A stretch of 25,844 nucleotides of DNA, taken from assembly GCA_036501845.1 (NCBI GenBank), contig DASXZO010000127.1:1-25844 (forward strand). The letters run 5' to 3'. A program made the translations under genes and the position numbers. The DNA is from JBBREP01 sp036501845 (GTDB lineage: Bacteria > Actinomycetota > Acidimicrobiia > IMCC26256 > PALSA-610). Below are positions 15,296 to 24,044 of this stretch, in pieces (position 1 is the stretch's first letter; the number at the start of each line of letters is the position of its first letter). The notes under the pieces are model-generated. The model saw only the letters and a list, made by a program, of their open reading frames with translations, was not told the origin of the DNA and did not search any database.

Positions 15296-16161
15296 CGCTG
15301 CGCCTTCCTTGCTCGCTTGTCCTCGCGCAAGCGGCCGTCGGCGAGGTCGAACAGGGCAACAGCAGTGTCGGCTTCGCCCGGGCACACGGCGATGCCGTGG
15401 GAGTATTCGGGTGGCTCGGGACGCAGCCCGGGTGTCGCCCGGATGCGGTCGAGCAACGGCGCAACTGCGTCAGCCTCGGTGTTCGGCAGGATCATCGCGA
15501 ACTCGTCGCCACCGATGCGCGCCGCGTTGTCGCCGTAGCGGAGCGTGCGCTGCATGCGCTCGGCGAGGTCGCGCAGAGCGACGTCACCGGCCGCGTGGCC
15601 TTGGCCGTCGTTGATGCGCTTGAGCAGGTCCATGTCGATCAACACGAGCGCGAACGACCAGCCGTACCGAGTGCTGCGGGCCACGGCCATCTCGAGCAGA
15701 CGGTCGAAACTGCGGCGGTCGTCGAGCCCGGTCAGCGGATCGTGCCAGGCGTCGTAGCGGAGCACGTCCATGCGCAGCGCGAGGGTGCACACCGAGTTGA
15801 CCATCGCCCGGTCGGCCTCCTCCTCGGGCAGCGGCGGCTCGGTGTAGAGCCCAGCCGGCGCGGCCAGGAGCGCCTCGTCGTCTTCGTCGAGGACGCGCCG
15901 GCCGGCGCGGAACACCTGGCGGCCGAGGTTCGGCTCCTCGATCACGATTGCCGCGTCCTCGAGCCCGTGCGCCTCGACCAGCGCGTCGAGCGCGCGGTAG
16001 ATGATCGCGAGCCCCGACTCGGTCCCGGCCAGATCTTCGGCGAGGGCGGTGAGGCTCACCATGCGCCCGCGCCCGGGTTCGATCCGGCGTGCCGTGTCGT
16101 GTTCGTCTTCGGGCGTGCCGGGAGCAACTTCGTGCTCCGTGCCCGCCGCCCGCTGTGCCAT
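15292..16161 (-). CDS. Diguanylate cyclase (GGDEF domain) with an N-terminal sensor region
   Basis: This 289-residue protein carries a complete GGDEF domain (about 138-284): entry motif HDPLTGLDDRRSFD, active-site GGDEF at 217-221, and the inhibitory I-site RxxD (RYGD, 208-211) exactly five residues before it. It should make c-di-GMP from two GTP and be subject to product inhibition. Residues about 35-130 look like a GAF-type sensor (SLTALAEDLAGTESGLAIIYRAL). There is no signal or membrane segment, so it is cytoplasmic. The ATG at 16161 follows AGGAGGG at 16165-16171; the ATG at 16176 lies upstream of that site. It is the first gene of a pair with the unrecognised protein downstream. The 196 nt to argS hold the divergent promoters, with GATAAG (16311-16316) as a possible argS -10. 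Confidence 0.88.
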   Translation of the reverse strand: MAQRAAGTEHEVAPGTPEDEHDTARRIEPGRGRMVSLTALAEDLAGTESGLAIIYRALDALVEAHGLEDAAIVIEEPNLGRQVFRAGRRVLDEDDEALLAAPAGLYTEPPLPEEEADRAMVNSVCTLALRMDVLRYDAWHDPLTGLDDRRSFDRLLEMAVARSTRYGWSFALVLIDMDLLKRINDGQGHAAGDVALRDLAERMQRTLRYGDNAARIGGDEFAMILPNTEADAVAPLLDRIRATPGLRPEPPEYSHGIAVCPGEADTAVALFDLADGRLREDKRARKAQR

Positions 16162-16357
16162 TCGCCCTCCTGGCAAGGGGCGTCGCGCTTCGTCGTCGCA
16201 CCCGCCGTACTGCTGTCAGTGGTCACGTTACAACGCCCCGTGGGATGAGTTATGGGCGATTCGTACCATTCGATCGCGCCGTTGTCGAGACGTGACCGAC
16301 TGAACACCCCGATAAGCTGCAATGTTCACATGAGCGCGCCGCAGGCGAGGCAAAACG

Positions 16358-18031
16358 ATGCGTGATCAGCTCCTCACCTCGCTGCGGACCGCGATCGCCG
16401 CCGCCGGACTGCCGGTGCCCACCGAGCTGGCGCTCGAGGTCCCCCGCGAACGTGCCCACGGCGACTTCGCGGCGAACGTAGCCCTTCAGCTCGCCAAGCG
16501 CGCGGCGCGCAAGCCGCGTGAGGTGGCCGAGGCGATCGCGGCCGAGCTCACACAGGCGGGCGTGCCCCACCTCGACCACATCGAGATCGCCGGCCCCGGC
16601 TTCCTCAACTTCCACCTGCGCCCCACGTGGCTGCACGAGGTGCTGCGCGAGGTGGTCGCCGGAGGCCACGCCTACGGCACGAACCGCTCGCTCGCGGGCC
16701 GGCGGATCAACCTCGAGTTCGTGTCGGCCAACCCCACCGGGCCGCTCCACGCCGGCGGCGCCCGCTGGGTGGCCGTGGGCGACGCTATCGCCAACCTGCT
16801 CGCCAGCCAGGGCGCCGACGTGTCGCGGGAGTACTACCTGAACGACACCGGGAACCAGCTCAACACGCTGCGCGCCTCGCTGTCGGCCCGCTACCACGGC
16901 CGCCCACTGCCTCACGACGGCTACCAGGGTGACTACGTGGGCGAGATCGCCGCGGCACTTCGCGCCGAGCACGGTGACGACCTTGACGACGGAGCGCTGT
17001 GCGAGCTCGGTGTGGCGCGCATCGTCGACGAGGTGCGCGGCGACCTCGCCCGGATCGGCGTGCACTTCGACACCTGGTTCTCGGAGCGGGTGCTGCACGA
17101 GCGCGGTGACGTCGACGACGTGCTCTCGATCCTGCGCGACAAGGGTCTTACCTTCGTGCAGTTCGGTGACAAGGCGGGCGCCGACATCGAATGGCTGCGC
17201 AGCACCGACCTCGGCGACACTCGCGATCGCGCGCTGCGCAACGTGGCGACCGGTGCCACCACCTATCTGTGCAACGACCTGGCGTACCACCGCGACAAGT
17301 TGCGGCGCGGCTTCGATCACCTGATCGACATCTGGGGCTCGGATCACCAGGGCCAGGTGAAGTCGTTGCAGGCCGGCATGGAGGCCCTCACCGGACTTAC
17401 CGGCGAACCCGAGGTGCTGCTCGGCCAATACGTGAAGCTGTTCGACGTCGACCCCGCCACGGGCAAGCGCTCCGAGATGAAGATGTCGAAGCGCGCCGGC
17501 ACGTTCGTGTCGCTCGGCGACGTGCTCGACCGCGTCGACGCCGACGTGACGCGCATGACGTTCCTGCTGCAGAGCGTCGACACCACGCTCACGTTCGACC
17601 TCGCGGTGGTCACCGCGCAGTCGATGGAGAATCCCGTCTATTACATCCAGATGGCGCACGCGCGTATTGCGTCGATCGCGCGCAAGGCCGCCGACGCCGG
17701 CCTCGTGGCGCCGCCGCTCGAATCCGTGGATCTGAGCGTGCTCACCGACCACCACGAGCTCGAGGTGCTGCGGCTACTCGAGGGCTACCCCGGTGCGCTC
17801 GCCGACGCAGCCGAGGCCCGAGCCCCCCACAAGATCGCGCATTGGGTGCACGAGTTCGCCGGCGCATTCCATGCGTTCTACGGCGCGTGTCGCGTGATCG
17901 ATGCGGATCCGCCGGTCGCCGTCGCCCGGCTGTGGCTCACGCAGGCCTGCCGGATCGGGCTGGCCAACGCGCTCGGAATCCTCGGCGTGCAGGCGCCCGA
18001 GTCGATGGCCCGCCTCGACGACGATGGGTGA
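16358..18031 (+). CDS. argS: Arginyl-tRNA synthetase
   Basis: This 557-residue class I synthetase charges tRNA-Arg with arginine at the expense of ATP. It shows the N-terminal Arg-tRNA recognition domain (about 1-90), the HIGH-type motif as PTGPLHAGG (126-134), the KMSK loop as KMSKRAG (375-381), and a C-terminal anticodon-binding DALR domain (about 435-557). Its length is normal. It opens the cluster argS-lysA-hom-thrC-rho-rpmE, the order seen in mycobacteria, and overlaps lysA by 8 nt. A tRNA-Arg gene lies about 2.8 kb upstream. Confidence 0.95.
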   Translation: MRDQLLTSLRTAIAAAGLPVPTELALEVPRERAHGDFAANVALQLAKRAARKPREVAEAIAAELTQAGVPHLDHIEIAGPGFLNFHLRPTWLHEVLREVVAGGHAYGTNRSLAGRRINLEFVSANPTGPLHAGGARWVAVGDAIANLLASQGADVSREYYLNDTGNQLNTLRASLSARYHGRPLPHDGYQGDYVGEIAAALRAEHGDDLDDGALCELGVARIVDEVRGDLARIGVHFDTWFSERVLHERGDVDDVLSILRDKGLTFVQFGDKAGADIEWLRSTDLGDTRDRALRNVATGATTYLCNDLAYHRDKLRRGFDHLIDIWGSDHQGQVKSLQAGMEALTGLTGEPEVLLGQYVKLFDVDPATGKRSEMKMSKRAGTFVSLGDVLDRVDADVTRMTFLLQSVDTTLTFDLAVVTAQSMENPVYYIQMAHARIASIARKAADAGLVAPPLESVDLSVLTDHHELEVLRLLEGYPGALADAAEARAPHKIAHWVHEFAGAFHAFYGACRVIDADPPVAVARLWLTQACRIGLANALGILGVQAPESMARLDDDG

Positions 18032-19364
18032 ACCCGCACCGATCGACCTGACGCTGTTGCCCCGCTCGGCCGCGATCGATGCCTCCGGACGGCTCGCGAT
18101 CGCGGGCTGCGACCTCGTCGAGCTCGCCGAGCGCTTCGGCACACCGTTGTTCGTGTACGACGAGGACGAGATCCGCGCGCGTTGCCGCGAATACGCGAGC
18201 TGTTTTCGCGGTGCGGTGGCGTACGCGAGCAAGGCCTTCCTCTGCACTGCAATGGCGCGCATCGTGTACGAGGAAGGACTCGACATCGACGTGGCGTCGG
18301 GCGGCGAGCTGCACGTGGTGTTGCGCGCCGGCGTGCCGGCCGAGCGAATCGTGATGCACGGCAACAACAAGTCCACCGCCGAGCTGCGCGCCGCGTTGCA
18401 GGCGAGGGTGAAGCATGTGGTGCTCGACAGCACCGACGAGTTCGTCCGGATCGGCTCGCTCGTGCGCGACGAACATCTCGAGGCACCCTCGGTGCTCGTA
18501 CGCGTGAATCCGGGTGTCGACGCGCACACGCACGAATACCTCACCACCGGCGCCGTCGACTCGAAGTTCGGTGTGCCGATCATCGGCGGTTCGGCACTGC
18601 ACGTCGTACAGCGGATCGTCGAGACCAACATCGCTCGATTCGACGGCTTGCACGTGCACATCGGTTCGCAGATCTTCCGGCGTGACGGCTTCGCGGCGGC
18701 GATCGACCGCGTGGTGGCGCTCGTGGCCGCGATCGAGCGCGAGGTGGGTGTGACCGTCGACGAGATCAATCTCGGCGGGGGGCTCGGTGTGAGGTACACG
18801 AGGGACGACGACCCGGTGTCGATTGCCGAACATGCCGCGCTGGTGCACGAGGACTTCGCCGGCACCGTGGCCGCGGCCGGGCTGCGCTCGATGCCCCGGC
18901 TCGCGACCGAGCCCGGCCGCTCGATCGTGGCGCCCGCCGGAGTCACGCTGTATCGCGTGGGCACGATCAAGCGCCTGCCCGCGGGCACGGTCGGCGCCAC
19001 GCCGCGTATCTACGTGTCGGTCGACGGGGGCATGAGTGACAACCCCCGCCCCGCGCTCTACGGCGCCGAATACGAAGCGTTCCTGCCCGCGCGCGCCGCG
19101 GCGGCCCGCTCGGAGATCGTGACCGTGGCCGGCAAGCACTGTGAGCAAGGCGATGTGCTCGCGCGGTCGGCCCGGCTCCCGACCGACACGGCCGTCGACG
19201 ACGTGCTGTGCATGCCCTGCACCGGTGCCTACGGCTATTCGATGGCGAGCAATTACAACAAGCTGCCCCGGCCCGCGGTGGTGTTCGTGCGCGGCGGCGA
19301 GGCGCGCGTCGTGGTGCGCCGTGAGACCGACGACGACCTCACCCGCCTCGACGTCGAGCCGTAA
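18024..19364 (+). CDS. lysA: Diaminopimelate decarboxylase
   Basis: This 446-residue fold-type III PLP enzyme converts meso-diaminopimelate to L-lysine and CO2, the last step of lysine synthesis. Lys70 (AYASKAF) should bind PLP. HVHIGSQI and INLGGGLGVRY are the phosphate-binding and barrel motifs, EPGRSIV binds PLP, CEQGD supplies the cross-subunit cysteine, and GAYGYSMASNYN is the C-terminal signature. The start ATG 18024 sits within the last codons of argS (8-nt overlap), so translation is coupled. Confidence 0.95.
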   Translation: MGEPAPIDLTLLPRSAAIDASGRLAIAGCDLVELAERFGTPLFVYDEDEIRARCREYASCFRGAVAYASKAFLCTAMARIVYEEGLDIDVASGGELHVVLRAGVPAERIVMHGNNKSTAELRAALQARVKHVVLDSTDEFVRIGSLVRDEHLEAPSVLVRVNPGVDAHTHEYLTTGAVDSKFGVPIIGGSALHVVQRIVETNIARFDGLHVHIGSQIFRRDGFAAAIDRVVALVAAIEREVGVTVDEINLGGGLGVRYTRDDDPVSIAEHAALVHEDFAGTVAAAGLRSMPRLATEPGRSIVAPAGVTLYRVGTIKRLPAGTVGATPRIYVSVDGGMSDNPRPALYGAEYEAFLPARAAAARSEIVTVAGKHCEQGDVLARSARLPTDTAVDDVLCMPCTGAYGYSMASNYNKLPRPAVVFVRGGEARVVVRRETDDDLTRLDVEP

Positions 19365-19408
19365 GCCCGGGCTCGGCTGAGCCGCCCCGGCCTTGCGGAG
19401 GTCCACCT

Positions 19409-19459
19409 CCACCACACGGTCATGTGATGGTGACCAGCCGGGATGCGATCGTGTGGTGG
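19409..19459 (+). other. Imperfect RNA hairpin upstream of hom
   Basis: CCACCACACGGTC (19409-19421) pairs with GATCGTGTGGTGG (19447-19459) as a 13-bp stem with one G-U wobble, around a 25-nt loop. It lies in the lysA-hom gap. It may be an RNA element or a protein-binding site; there is no known riboswitch match I can claim. Confidence 0.4.
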
Positions 19460-19603
19460 TGCGCGGGCGGAGCGCAAACGGGTCCCGCGGTCAACGACGA
19501 CGCGCCCTCCACCACGCGTCGTGGCGGGCGGCACCGACACTGCTGCGTCGGGCCGCCTGCCGGCGTTCTCCCCCGGATGCCGGTTGACGGAGCGAAATTG
19601 GTG

Positions 19604-19630
19604 GGTCCGGCCGGCAGCTCCGGCCGGACC
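19604..19630. terminator. Strong perfect hairpin upstream of hom, possible terminator
   Basis: GGTCCGGCCGG (19604-19614) and CCGGCCGGACC (19620-19630) make an 11-bp perfect GC-rich stem with the loop CAGCT. No U-run follows, so it is not a canonical intrinsic terminator, although actinobacteria often use such U-less hairpins. It would separate lysA transcription from the hom promoter. An attenuator role is possible but unproven. Confidence 0.45.
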
Positions 19631-19666
19631 TGCCGATTGAGATGACGTGATCCCGCATCCGTCCGC

Positions 19667-19672
19667 GAGACT
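19667..19672 (+). promoter_or_regulatory. Candidate -10 box for hom
   Basis: GAGACT lies 6 nt before the hom ATG at 19679, with TGACGT (19643-19648) 18 nt upstream as a possible -35. Transcription from here would be leaderless, which fits the lack of a Shine-Dalgarno sequence before hom. Confidence 0.4.
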
Positions 19673-19678
19673 GTCGTG

Positions 19679-20971
19679 ATGGATCAGGACCTCGTACGGA
19701 TCGGCCTCCTCGGCTGTGGCAACGTCGGCGCGCCCGTCGTGACGCTGTTGGGTGAGCACGCCGACGTCATCCGGCGCCGCTCCGGCGTCCGCATCGAGGT
19801 CGCCAAGGTGGCGGTGCGCAACCTGTCGCGTGAACGGCCGGTCGAGCTCGCCGCCGGGGTGCTCACGAACGACGCAGAAGAAGTGGTGCAGTCGCCCGAC
19901 GTCGACATCGTGGTCGAGCTGATCGGCGGCATTGAACCGGCCCGCTCACTCATCCTCGAAGCACTGAAGCTCGGCAAGCCGGTGGTCACCGGCAACAAGG
20001 AACTGCTCGCCAACGTGGGCAAGGAGCTGTTCGACGCAGCCGCGGCGGCCGGCGTCGACCTCCTGTTCGAAGCGTCGGTGGCGGGCGGCATCCCGCTGAT
20101 TCGCCCCTTGCGCGAGAGCCTCGCCGGCGAGCGCATCACGCGCGTGATGGGCATCGTCAACGGCACCACCAACTACATCCTCACGCGCATGACCGAGGAG
20201 AGTTGCTCGTTCGCCGAGGCGCTCTCGGAAGCGCAGAACCTCGGCTTCGCGGAGCGCGATCCCACCGCCGACATCGAAGGCTTCGACGCCGCGGCCAAGG
20301 CCGCGATCATTGCAAGCGTCGCGTTCAGCGCGCGCGTCGTTGCCGGCGACGTGTATCGCGAAGGCATCGCGAGGGTCACGCCATCCGACATCGCGGCCGC
20401 CCACGACCTCGGCTACGTGATCAAGCTCCTCGCCATCGCCGAAGAGTCCGACGGCGCGCTCACGGTGCGCGTGCATCCGGCAATGGTCCCGGTTGCGCAT
20501 CCGCTCGCAACGGTGCGCGGCTCGTTTAATGCCGTGTTCGTGCAGGGCGAGGCCGTGGGCGACCTCATGCTCTACGGGCGCGGCGCGGGCGGCGGTCCTA
20601 CTGCGATCGCGGTGCTCGGCGACGTGGTCGACGCGGCGATCAACCTCCATCGAGGCGCTCGCGGCGCCACGCTCGGCGAACTCGTACGCAAACCGGTTCG
20701 GCCGATCGACGAGGTGGCGTCGCAGTTCTATCTGACGGTCGATGTGGTGGATCGGCCCGGGGTGCTCGCGGCGATCGCCGGCGTGTTCGGCGAGCACGGT
20801 GTGTCGATCCAGTCGATGCACCAGGGCGGCGAAGGCGACGAGGCCCACCTCATCTTTGTCACGCACATGGCGCGCGAAGCCGCACTCGCGGCCACGATCC
20901 ACGCGGTGCGCGCGCTCGACGTGGTGGAACACGTCGGTTCGGTGCTGCGGGTGATCGGCGGCGCGCCGTGA
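19679..20971 (+). CDS. hom: Homoserine dehydrogenase with C-terminal ACT domain
   Basis: This 430-residue enzyme reduces aspartate semialdehyde to homoserine with NAD(P)H, at the branch to threonine, methionine and isoleucine. It shows the Rossmann motif GLLGCGNVG (9-17), the conserved VVTGNKELL with Lys107, the homoserine-binding stretch GIVNGTTNYIL and ERDPTADIEGFDAAAK, and a C-terminal ACT domain (about 349-427, DVVDRPGVLAAIAGVFGEHG), which usually gives threonine feedback inhibition. ATG 19679 is chosen; the adjacent GTG at 19676 would add one residue. The stop overlaps the GTG of thrC by 4 nt. Confidence 0.95.
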   Translation: MDQDLVRIGLLGCGNVGAPVVTLLGEHADVIRRRSGVRIEVAKVAVRNLSRERPVELAAGVLTNDAEEVVQSPDVDIVVELIGGIEPARSLILEALKLGKPVVTGNKELLANVGKELFDAAAAAGVDLLFEASVAGGIPLIRPLRESLAGERITRVMGIVNGTTNYILTRMTEESCSFAEALSEAQNLGFAERDPTADIEGFDAAAKAAIIASVAFSARVVAGDVYREGIARVTPSDIAAAHDLGYVIKLLAIAEESDGALTVRVHPAMVPVAHPLATVRGSFNAVFVQGEAVGDLMLYGRGAGGGPTAIAVLGDVVDAAINLHRGARGATLGELVRKPVRPIDEVASQFYLTVDVVDRPGVLAAIAGVFGEHGVSIQSMHQGGEGDEAHLIFVTHMAREAALAATIHAVRALDVVEHVGSVLRVIGGAP

Positions 20972-22035
20972 ACGGCTTGCGCACGTTTCCTTGGCCCGGT
21001 TTGATCGAGGCGTATCGCGACCGGCTTCCCGTCACCGACGCGACACCGGTGATCACGCTGCACGAGGGCAACACGCCGCTCGTGCCCGCGCCGCGCGTGT
21101 CGGAGCGCACCGGTTGCGACGTGATGCTCAAGGTCGAAGGGGCCAACCCGACCGGTTCGTTCAAGGACCGCGGCATGACCGTGGCGATGTCGAAGGCGGT
21201 CGAGGCGGGCACCAAGGTGGTGGTGTGCGCGTCCACCGGGAACACGTCGGCGTCGGCCGCCGCGTATGCCGCCCGCGCCGGCGTGCTGTGCGCGGTGCTC
21301 CTGCCCGAGGGCCACGTGGCGCTGGGCAAGCTCGCGCAGGCGCTCATCTACGGCGCGCGCACCGTGCAGATCCGCGGCAACTTCGACGACGCGCTGCATC
21401 TCGTGCGCCAGCTCGGCACGCGCGACGACATCACGATCGTGAACTCGATCAACCCGCACCGCATCGAAGGCCAGAAGACGCAGGCGCTCGAGATCGTCGA
21501 CGCGCTCGGCGACGCGCCGCACGTGCACTGCATCCCTGTGGGCAACGCCGGCAACGTCACCGCGGTGTGGAAGGGCTACACCGAGTACGAGCGCGACGGT
21601 CGGGCGAAGCGGTTGCCGCGCATGCTCGGGTGGCAGGCCGCCGGTGCCGCGCCGTTGGTGTCGGGCGAACCGGTACCGCATCCTGAGACCATCGCGTCGG
21701 CGATTCGCATCGGCAACCCGGCGTCGTGGCAGGGGGCGATCGGCGCGCGCGACGAATCCGGTGGCTACATCGGCGCGGTCACCGACGCCGCGATCCTCGA
21801 CGCGTACCGCTTCCTCGCGGCGGCCGAAGGCGTGTTCGTGGAGCCGGCATCGGCCGCGTCGGTCGCGGGCCTGTTCGTCGCAGCCGAGCAGGGCCTCGTC
21901 GAGACGGGCGAGTCGGTGGTGTGCACGGTCACCGGCCACGGCCTCAAGGATCCGAACCGCGCGATCGCGGAGGTCGACGAGGGTGTGACCGTCGACGCCA
22001 AGGCGGACGCAGTGCTCGACGCGCTCGGGCTGTAG
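20968..22035 (+). CDS. thrC: Threonine synthase
   Basis: This 355-residue fold-type II PLP enzyme converts O-phospho-L-homoserine to L-threonine. NPTGSFKDRGMT (60-71) carries the PLP-binding Lys66. The glycine-rich phosphate loop is PVGNAGNVTAVW, and a conserved STGNTSASAAAYAARAG lies upstream of it. The start GTG 20968 overlaps the hom stop (GTGA), so the two are translationally coupled. In mycobacteria thrB (homoserine kinase) follows thrC, but here rho follows directly; the phosphohomoserine must come from a kinase encoded elsewhere. Confidence 0.95.
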   Translation: MNGLRTFPWPGLIEAYRDRLPVTDATPVITLHEGNTPLVPAPRVSERTGCDVMLKVEGANPTGSFKDRGMTVAMSKAVEAGTKVVVCASTGNTSASAAAYAARAGVLCAVLLPEGHVALGKLAQALIYGARTVQIRGNFDDALHLVRQLGTRDDITIVNSINPHRIEGQKTQALEIVDALGDAPHVHCIPVGNAGNVTAVWKGYTEYERDGRAKRLPRMLGWQAAGAAPLVSGEPVPHPETIASAIRIGNPASWQGAIGARDESGGYIGAVTDAAILDAYRFLAAAEGVFVEPASAASVAGLFVAAEQGLVETGESVVCTVTGHGLKDPNRAIAEVDEGVTVDAKADAVLDALGL

Positions 22036-22038
22036 ACT
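22033..22038 (+). promoter_or_regulatory. Candidate -10 box for rho
   Basis: TAGACT overlaps the thrC stop codon (TAG 22033-22035) and matches the actinobacterial -10 consensus well. No good -35 is seen. Transcription from here would give rho a leader of about 150 nt. Confidence 0.45.
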
Positions 22039-22192
22039 GCTTCCGTCCGCTCGCGGCCCGTCAGCCGATCGGGAACGAGCGGGTCGGCCGTCGGTGAACA
22101 CGCTGCCCGGCGTCCAGTTCCCTTCCCATCCGTACCGTGCTCCGCCACGAGCCAGTACCACCGGCGACGGTTTCGGCGCCGGAGGAGAAATC
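22039..22192 (+). promoter_or_regulatory. Long 5' leader of rho
   Basis: The stretch between the candidate -10 box and the rho start is about 150 nt and has no convincing gene. It ends in a strong GGAGGA (22181-22186) 6 nt before ATG. Long leaders on rho are the site of autoregulation by Rho-dependent attenuation in other bacteria, so the same may apply here. The frame upstream is open back to a GTG at 22094, but the ribosome binding site favours the 22193 start. Confidence 0.4.
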
Positions 22193-24025
22193 ATGAGCGA
22201 CCAGACGTTCGAGCGCGCGGCGCTGGCCGGCAAGGACCGTGAGCAGCTGCAGACGATCGCGTCCGCGATGGGCGTGAAAGGCGTGAGCCGCATGCGCAAG
22301 GCGGATCTCGTCGACGCGATCGTGAGCTCGGCCGCACCCGCGCAGGCCCCGAAGGCGCGGTCGCGCGCCAAGGCCGCCGCCGAGACGGGCAATGGTGCGG
22401 GCACACCGAACGGCGCGGCCGCGAGCGCGGCATCGGAGAAGCGCTCCATCCGCTCGGCACGCGCGTCGGAGCTCGACACCATCTCCAAGATCGCGGCCGA
22501 AGAAGACGCCATCGCTCGCGTGGGCGGCGGCACCGAAGCCGACGACGACACGCTGCCGATCATCAGGCCCCGCCGGGGCACGAGTGACAGCGCGAACATC
22601 GCCACCCAGTCGGCAACCACGCCCGCCGCGAGGGCGACGGCACCGATGTCGAGCCCCGACAGCGACGTCGAGTCGAACGGCAACGGCAACGGCAATGGCG
22701 ACGGCAGCGGTGACGGCTCGGGTCACCCCGGTCAGTCGGGCCAAGCCGGCGCGGCCGGAGGCGGCGACAACTGGCAGGACGGCGACGGGCGGCGCAGCCG
22801 CCGCAACCGTCGTCGCGGTCGTAATCGTGACGGGCGTGAGCCGCAGACCGATGTCGATCCGGCGCAGTACCAGGGCGAGCTCGTCGAGATCGCCGGTCTG
22901 CTCGACCTGCGCGACGAGGGCTACGGCTTCCTGCGCTCCACCGGCTACTTGCCCGGCCGTCACGACTCGTACGTGTCGGCGTCGCAGGTGCGCAAGTTCG
23001 CGTTGCGCAAGGGCGACTACTTGCGCGGCGCCACCCGTCCCGCGTCGAGCAACGAGAAGTACCCCGCGCTCGTGCGCGTCGACAGTGTCAACGATCTCAC
23101 GCCCGACGAGGCGCGCGCCCGGCCACGCTTCGAAGACCTCACGCCTCTGTTTCCCGATTCGCAACTGCGTCTCGAGCTCCCCGAGAGCGAAGGCGAGCTC
23201 ACGGGCCGCATCATCGATCTCGTCGCTCCCATCGGCAAGGGCCAGCGCGGCATGATCGTGTCACCGCCGAAGGCGGGCAAGACCACGATCATCAAGCAGA
23301 TCGTGTTCGCGATCGAGCGCAACAACCCCGAGTGCCACGTGATGGTGCTGCAGGTGGACGAGCGACCCGAAGAGGTCACCGACATGCGGCGCCACGTGTT
23401 GCGCGCCGAAGTGGTGGCGAGCACGTTCGACCGCCCGTCGGAAGAGCACTGCCATGTGTCGGAGCTCGCGATCGAGCGGGCCAAGCGTCTCGTGGAAATG
23501 GGCAAGGACGTCGTGATCATCCTCGACGGCATCACCCGGCTCGCCCGCGCCTACAACCTCGCCGCCCCGGCCACCGGCCGGATCATGTCGGGCGGCATCG
23601 ACGCCGGCGCGCTCTACCCGCCCAAGAAGTTCTTCGGTGCTGCCCGCAACGTCGAGGAGGGTGGCTCGCTCACGATCCTGGCCACGGCCCTCGTCGAGAC
23701 CAACTCGAAGATGGACGAGCACATTTTCGAGGAGTTCAAGGGCACCGGCAATATGGAGCTGCGCCTCGACCGGCGCCTGGCCGACCGGCGGGTATTCCCG
23801 GCGATTGATGTGCTGGCATCGGGAACACGGCACGAGGAGTTGTTGTTCGATCGCTTCGAGCTGCAGCACGTATGGAAGCTCCGCCGGGTGTTGGCCGCAC
23901 TCGACTCCGATCGGGACGGCCCGAGCGGCAAGGGCATCGAGCTGCTGCTCGAGAAGTTGCGCAGCACCCGCACCAACGCCGAGTTCCTCAACGAGATCGG
24001 GAAGGCCCCGGCTCCCGCAATCTGA
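22193..24025 (+). CDS. rho: Transcription termination factor Rho
   Basis: This 610-residue hexameric RNA helicase ends untranslated transcripts. It has the N-terminal Rho_N domain (about 14-46, DREQLQTIASAMGVKG), then a long disordered insert (about 47-220) with Asn/Gly/Ser runs (162-177) and an Arg-rich block (RRSRRNRRRGRNR, 200-212). The cold-shock-like RNA-binding domain follows (about 228-305), then the RecA-like ATPase with Walker A PPKAGKTT (358-365), Walker B VVIILDG (440-446) and the RNA-contacting GTGNMELRLDR region (517-527). The insert is typical of actinobacterial Rho, which is longer than the roughly 420-residue E. coli protein; such inserts are associated with extra RNA binding or phase separation. 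Confidence 0.96.
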   Translation: MSDQTFERAALAGKDREQLQTIASAMGVKGVSRMRKADLVDAIVSSAAPAQAPKARSRAKAAAETGNGAGTPNGAAASAASEKRSIRSARASELDTISKIAAEEDAIARVGGGTEADDDTLPIIRPRRGTSDSANIATQSATTPAARATAPMSSPDSDVESNGNGNGNGDGSGDGSGHPGQSGQAGAAGGGDNWQDGDGRRSRRNRRRGRNRDGREPQTDVDPAQYQGELVEIAGLLDLRDEGYGFLRSTGYLPGRHDSYVSASQVRKFALRKGDYLRGATRPASSNEKYPALVRVDSVNDLTPDEARARPRFEDLTPLFPDSQLRLELPESEGELTGRIIDLVAPIGKGQRGMIVSPPKAGKTTIIKQIVFAIERNNPECHVMVLQVDERPEEVTDMRRHVLRAEVVASTFDRPSEEHCHVSELAIERAKRLVEMGKDVVIILDGITRLARAYNLAAPATGRIMSGGIDAGALYPPKKFFGAARNVEEGGSLTILATALVETNSKMDEHIFEEFKGTGNMELRLDRRLADRRVFPAIDVLASGTRHEELLFDRFELQHVWKLRRVLAALDSDRDGPSGKGIELLLEKLRSTRTNAEFLNEIGKAPAPAI

Positions 24026-24044
24026 GCCCGGTTCCGTCCCCCAA

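Larger units (their letters stand above)
19365..19678. other. Intergenic region between lysA and hom
   Basis: This 314-nt gap, unusual in so compact a cluster, holds no gene I can support. It contains a small hairpin just after lysA (GGCTC-GGCT-GAGCC, 19370-19383), a longer imperfect hairpin (19409-19459), a very stable perfect hairpin (19604-19630), and a -10-like box just before hom. A 73-codon open frame (19424-19645) runs through it but has no homology I recognise and no clear ribosome binding site. Confidence 0.6.

Noticed and set aside
16250..17755. 501-codon minus-strand open frame
   Set aside because: It is antisense to argS, whose motifs are all in place on the plus strand.
19424..19645. 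73-codon open frame in the lysA-hom gap, considered as a leader peptide
   Set aside because: It is too long for a classic leader, has no run of threonine or isoleucine codons, and no clear ribosome binding site. It contains adjacent Trp codons, which do not fit the pathway.
20728..22695. 655-codon minus-strand open frame
   Set aside because: It lies opposite hom, thrC and rho, all certain genes. Low-complexity shadow.
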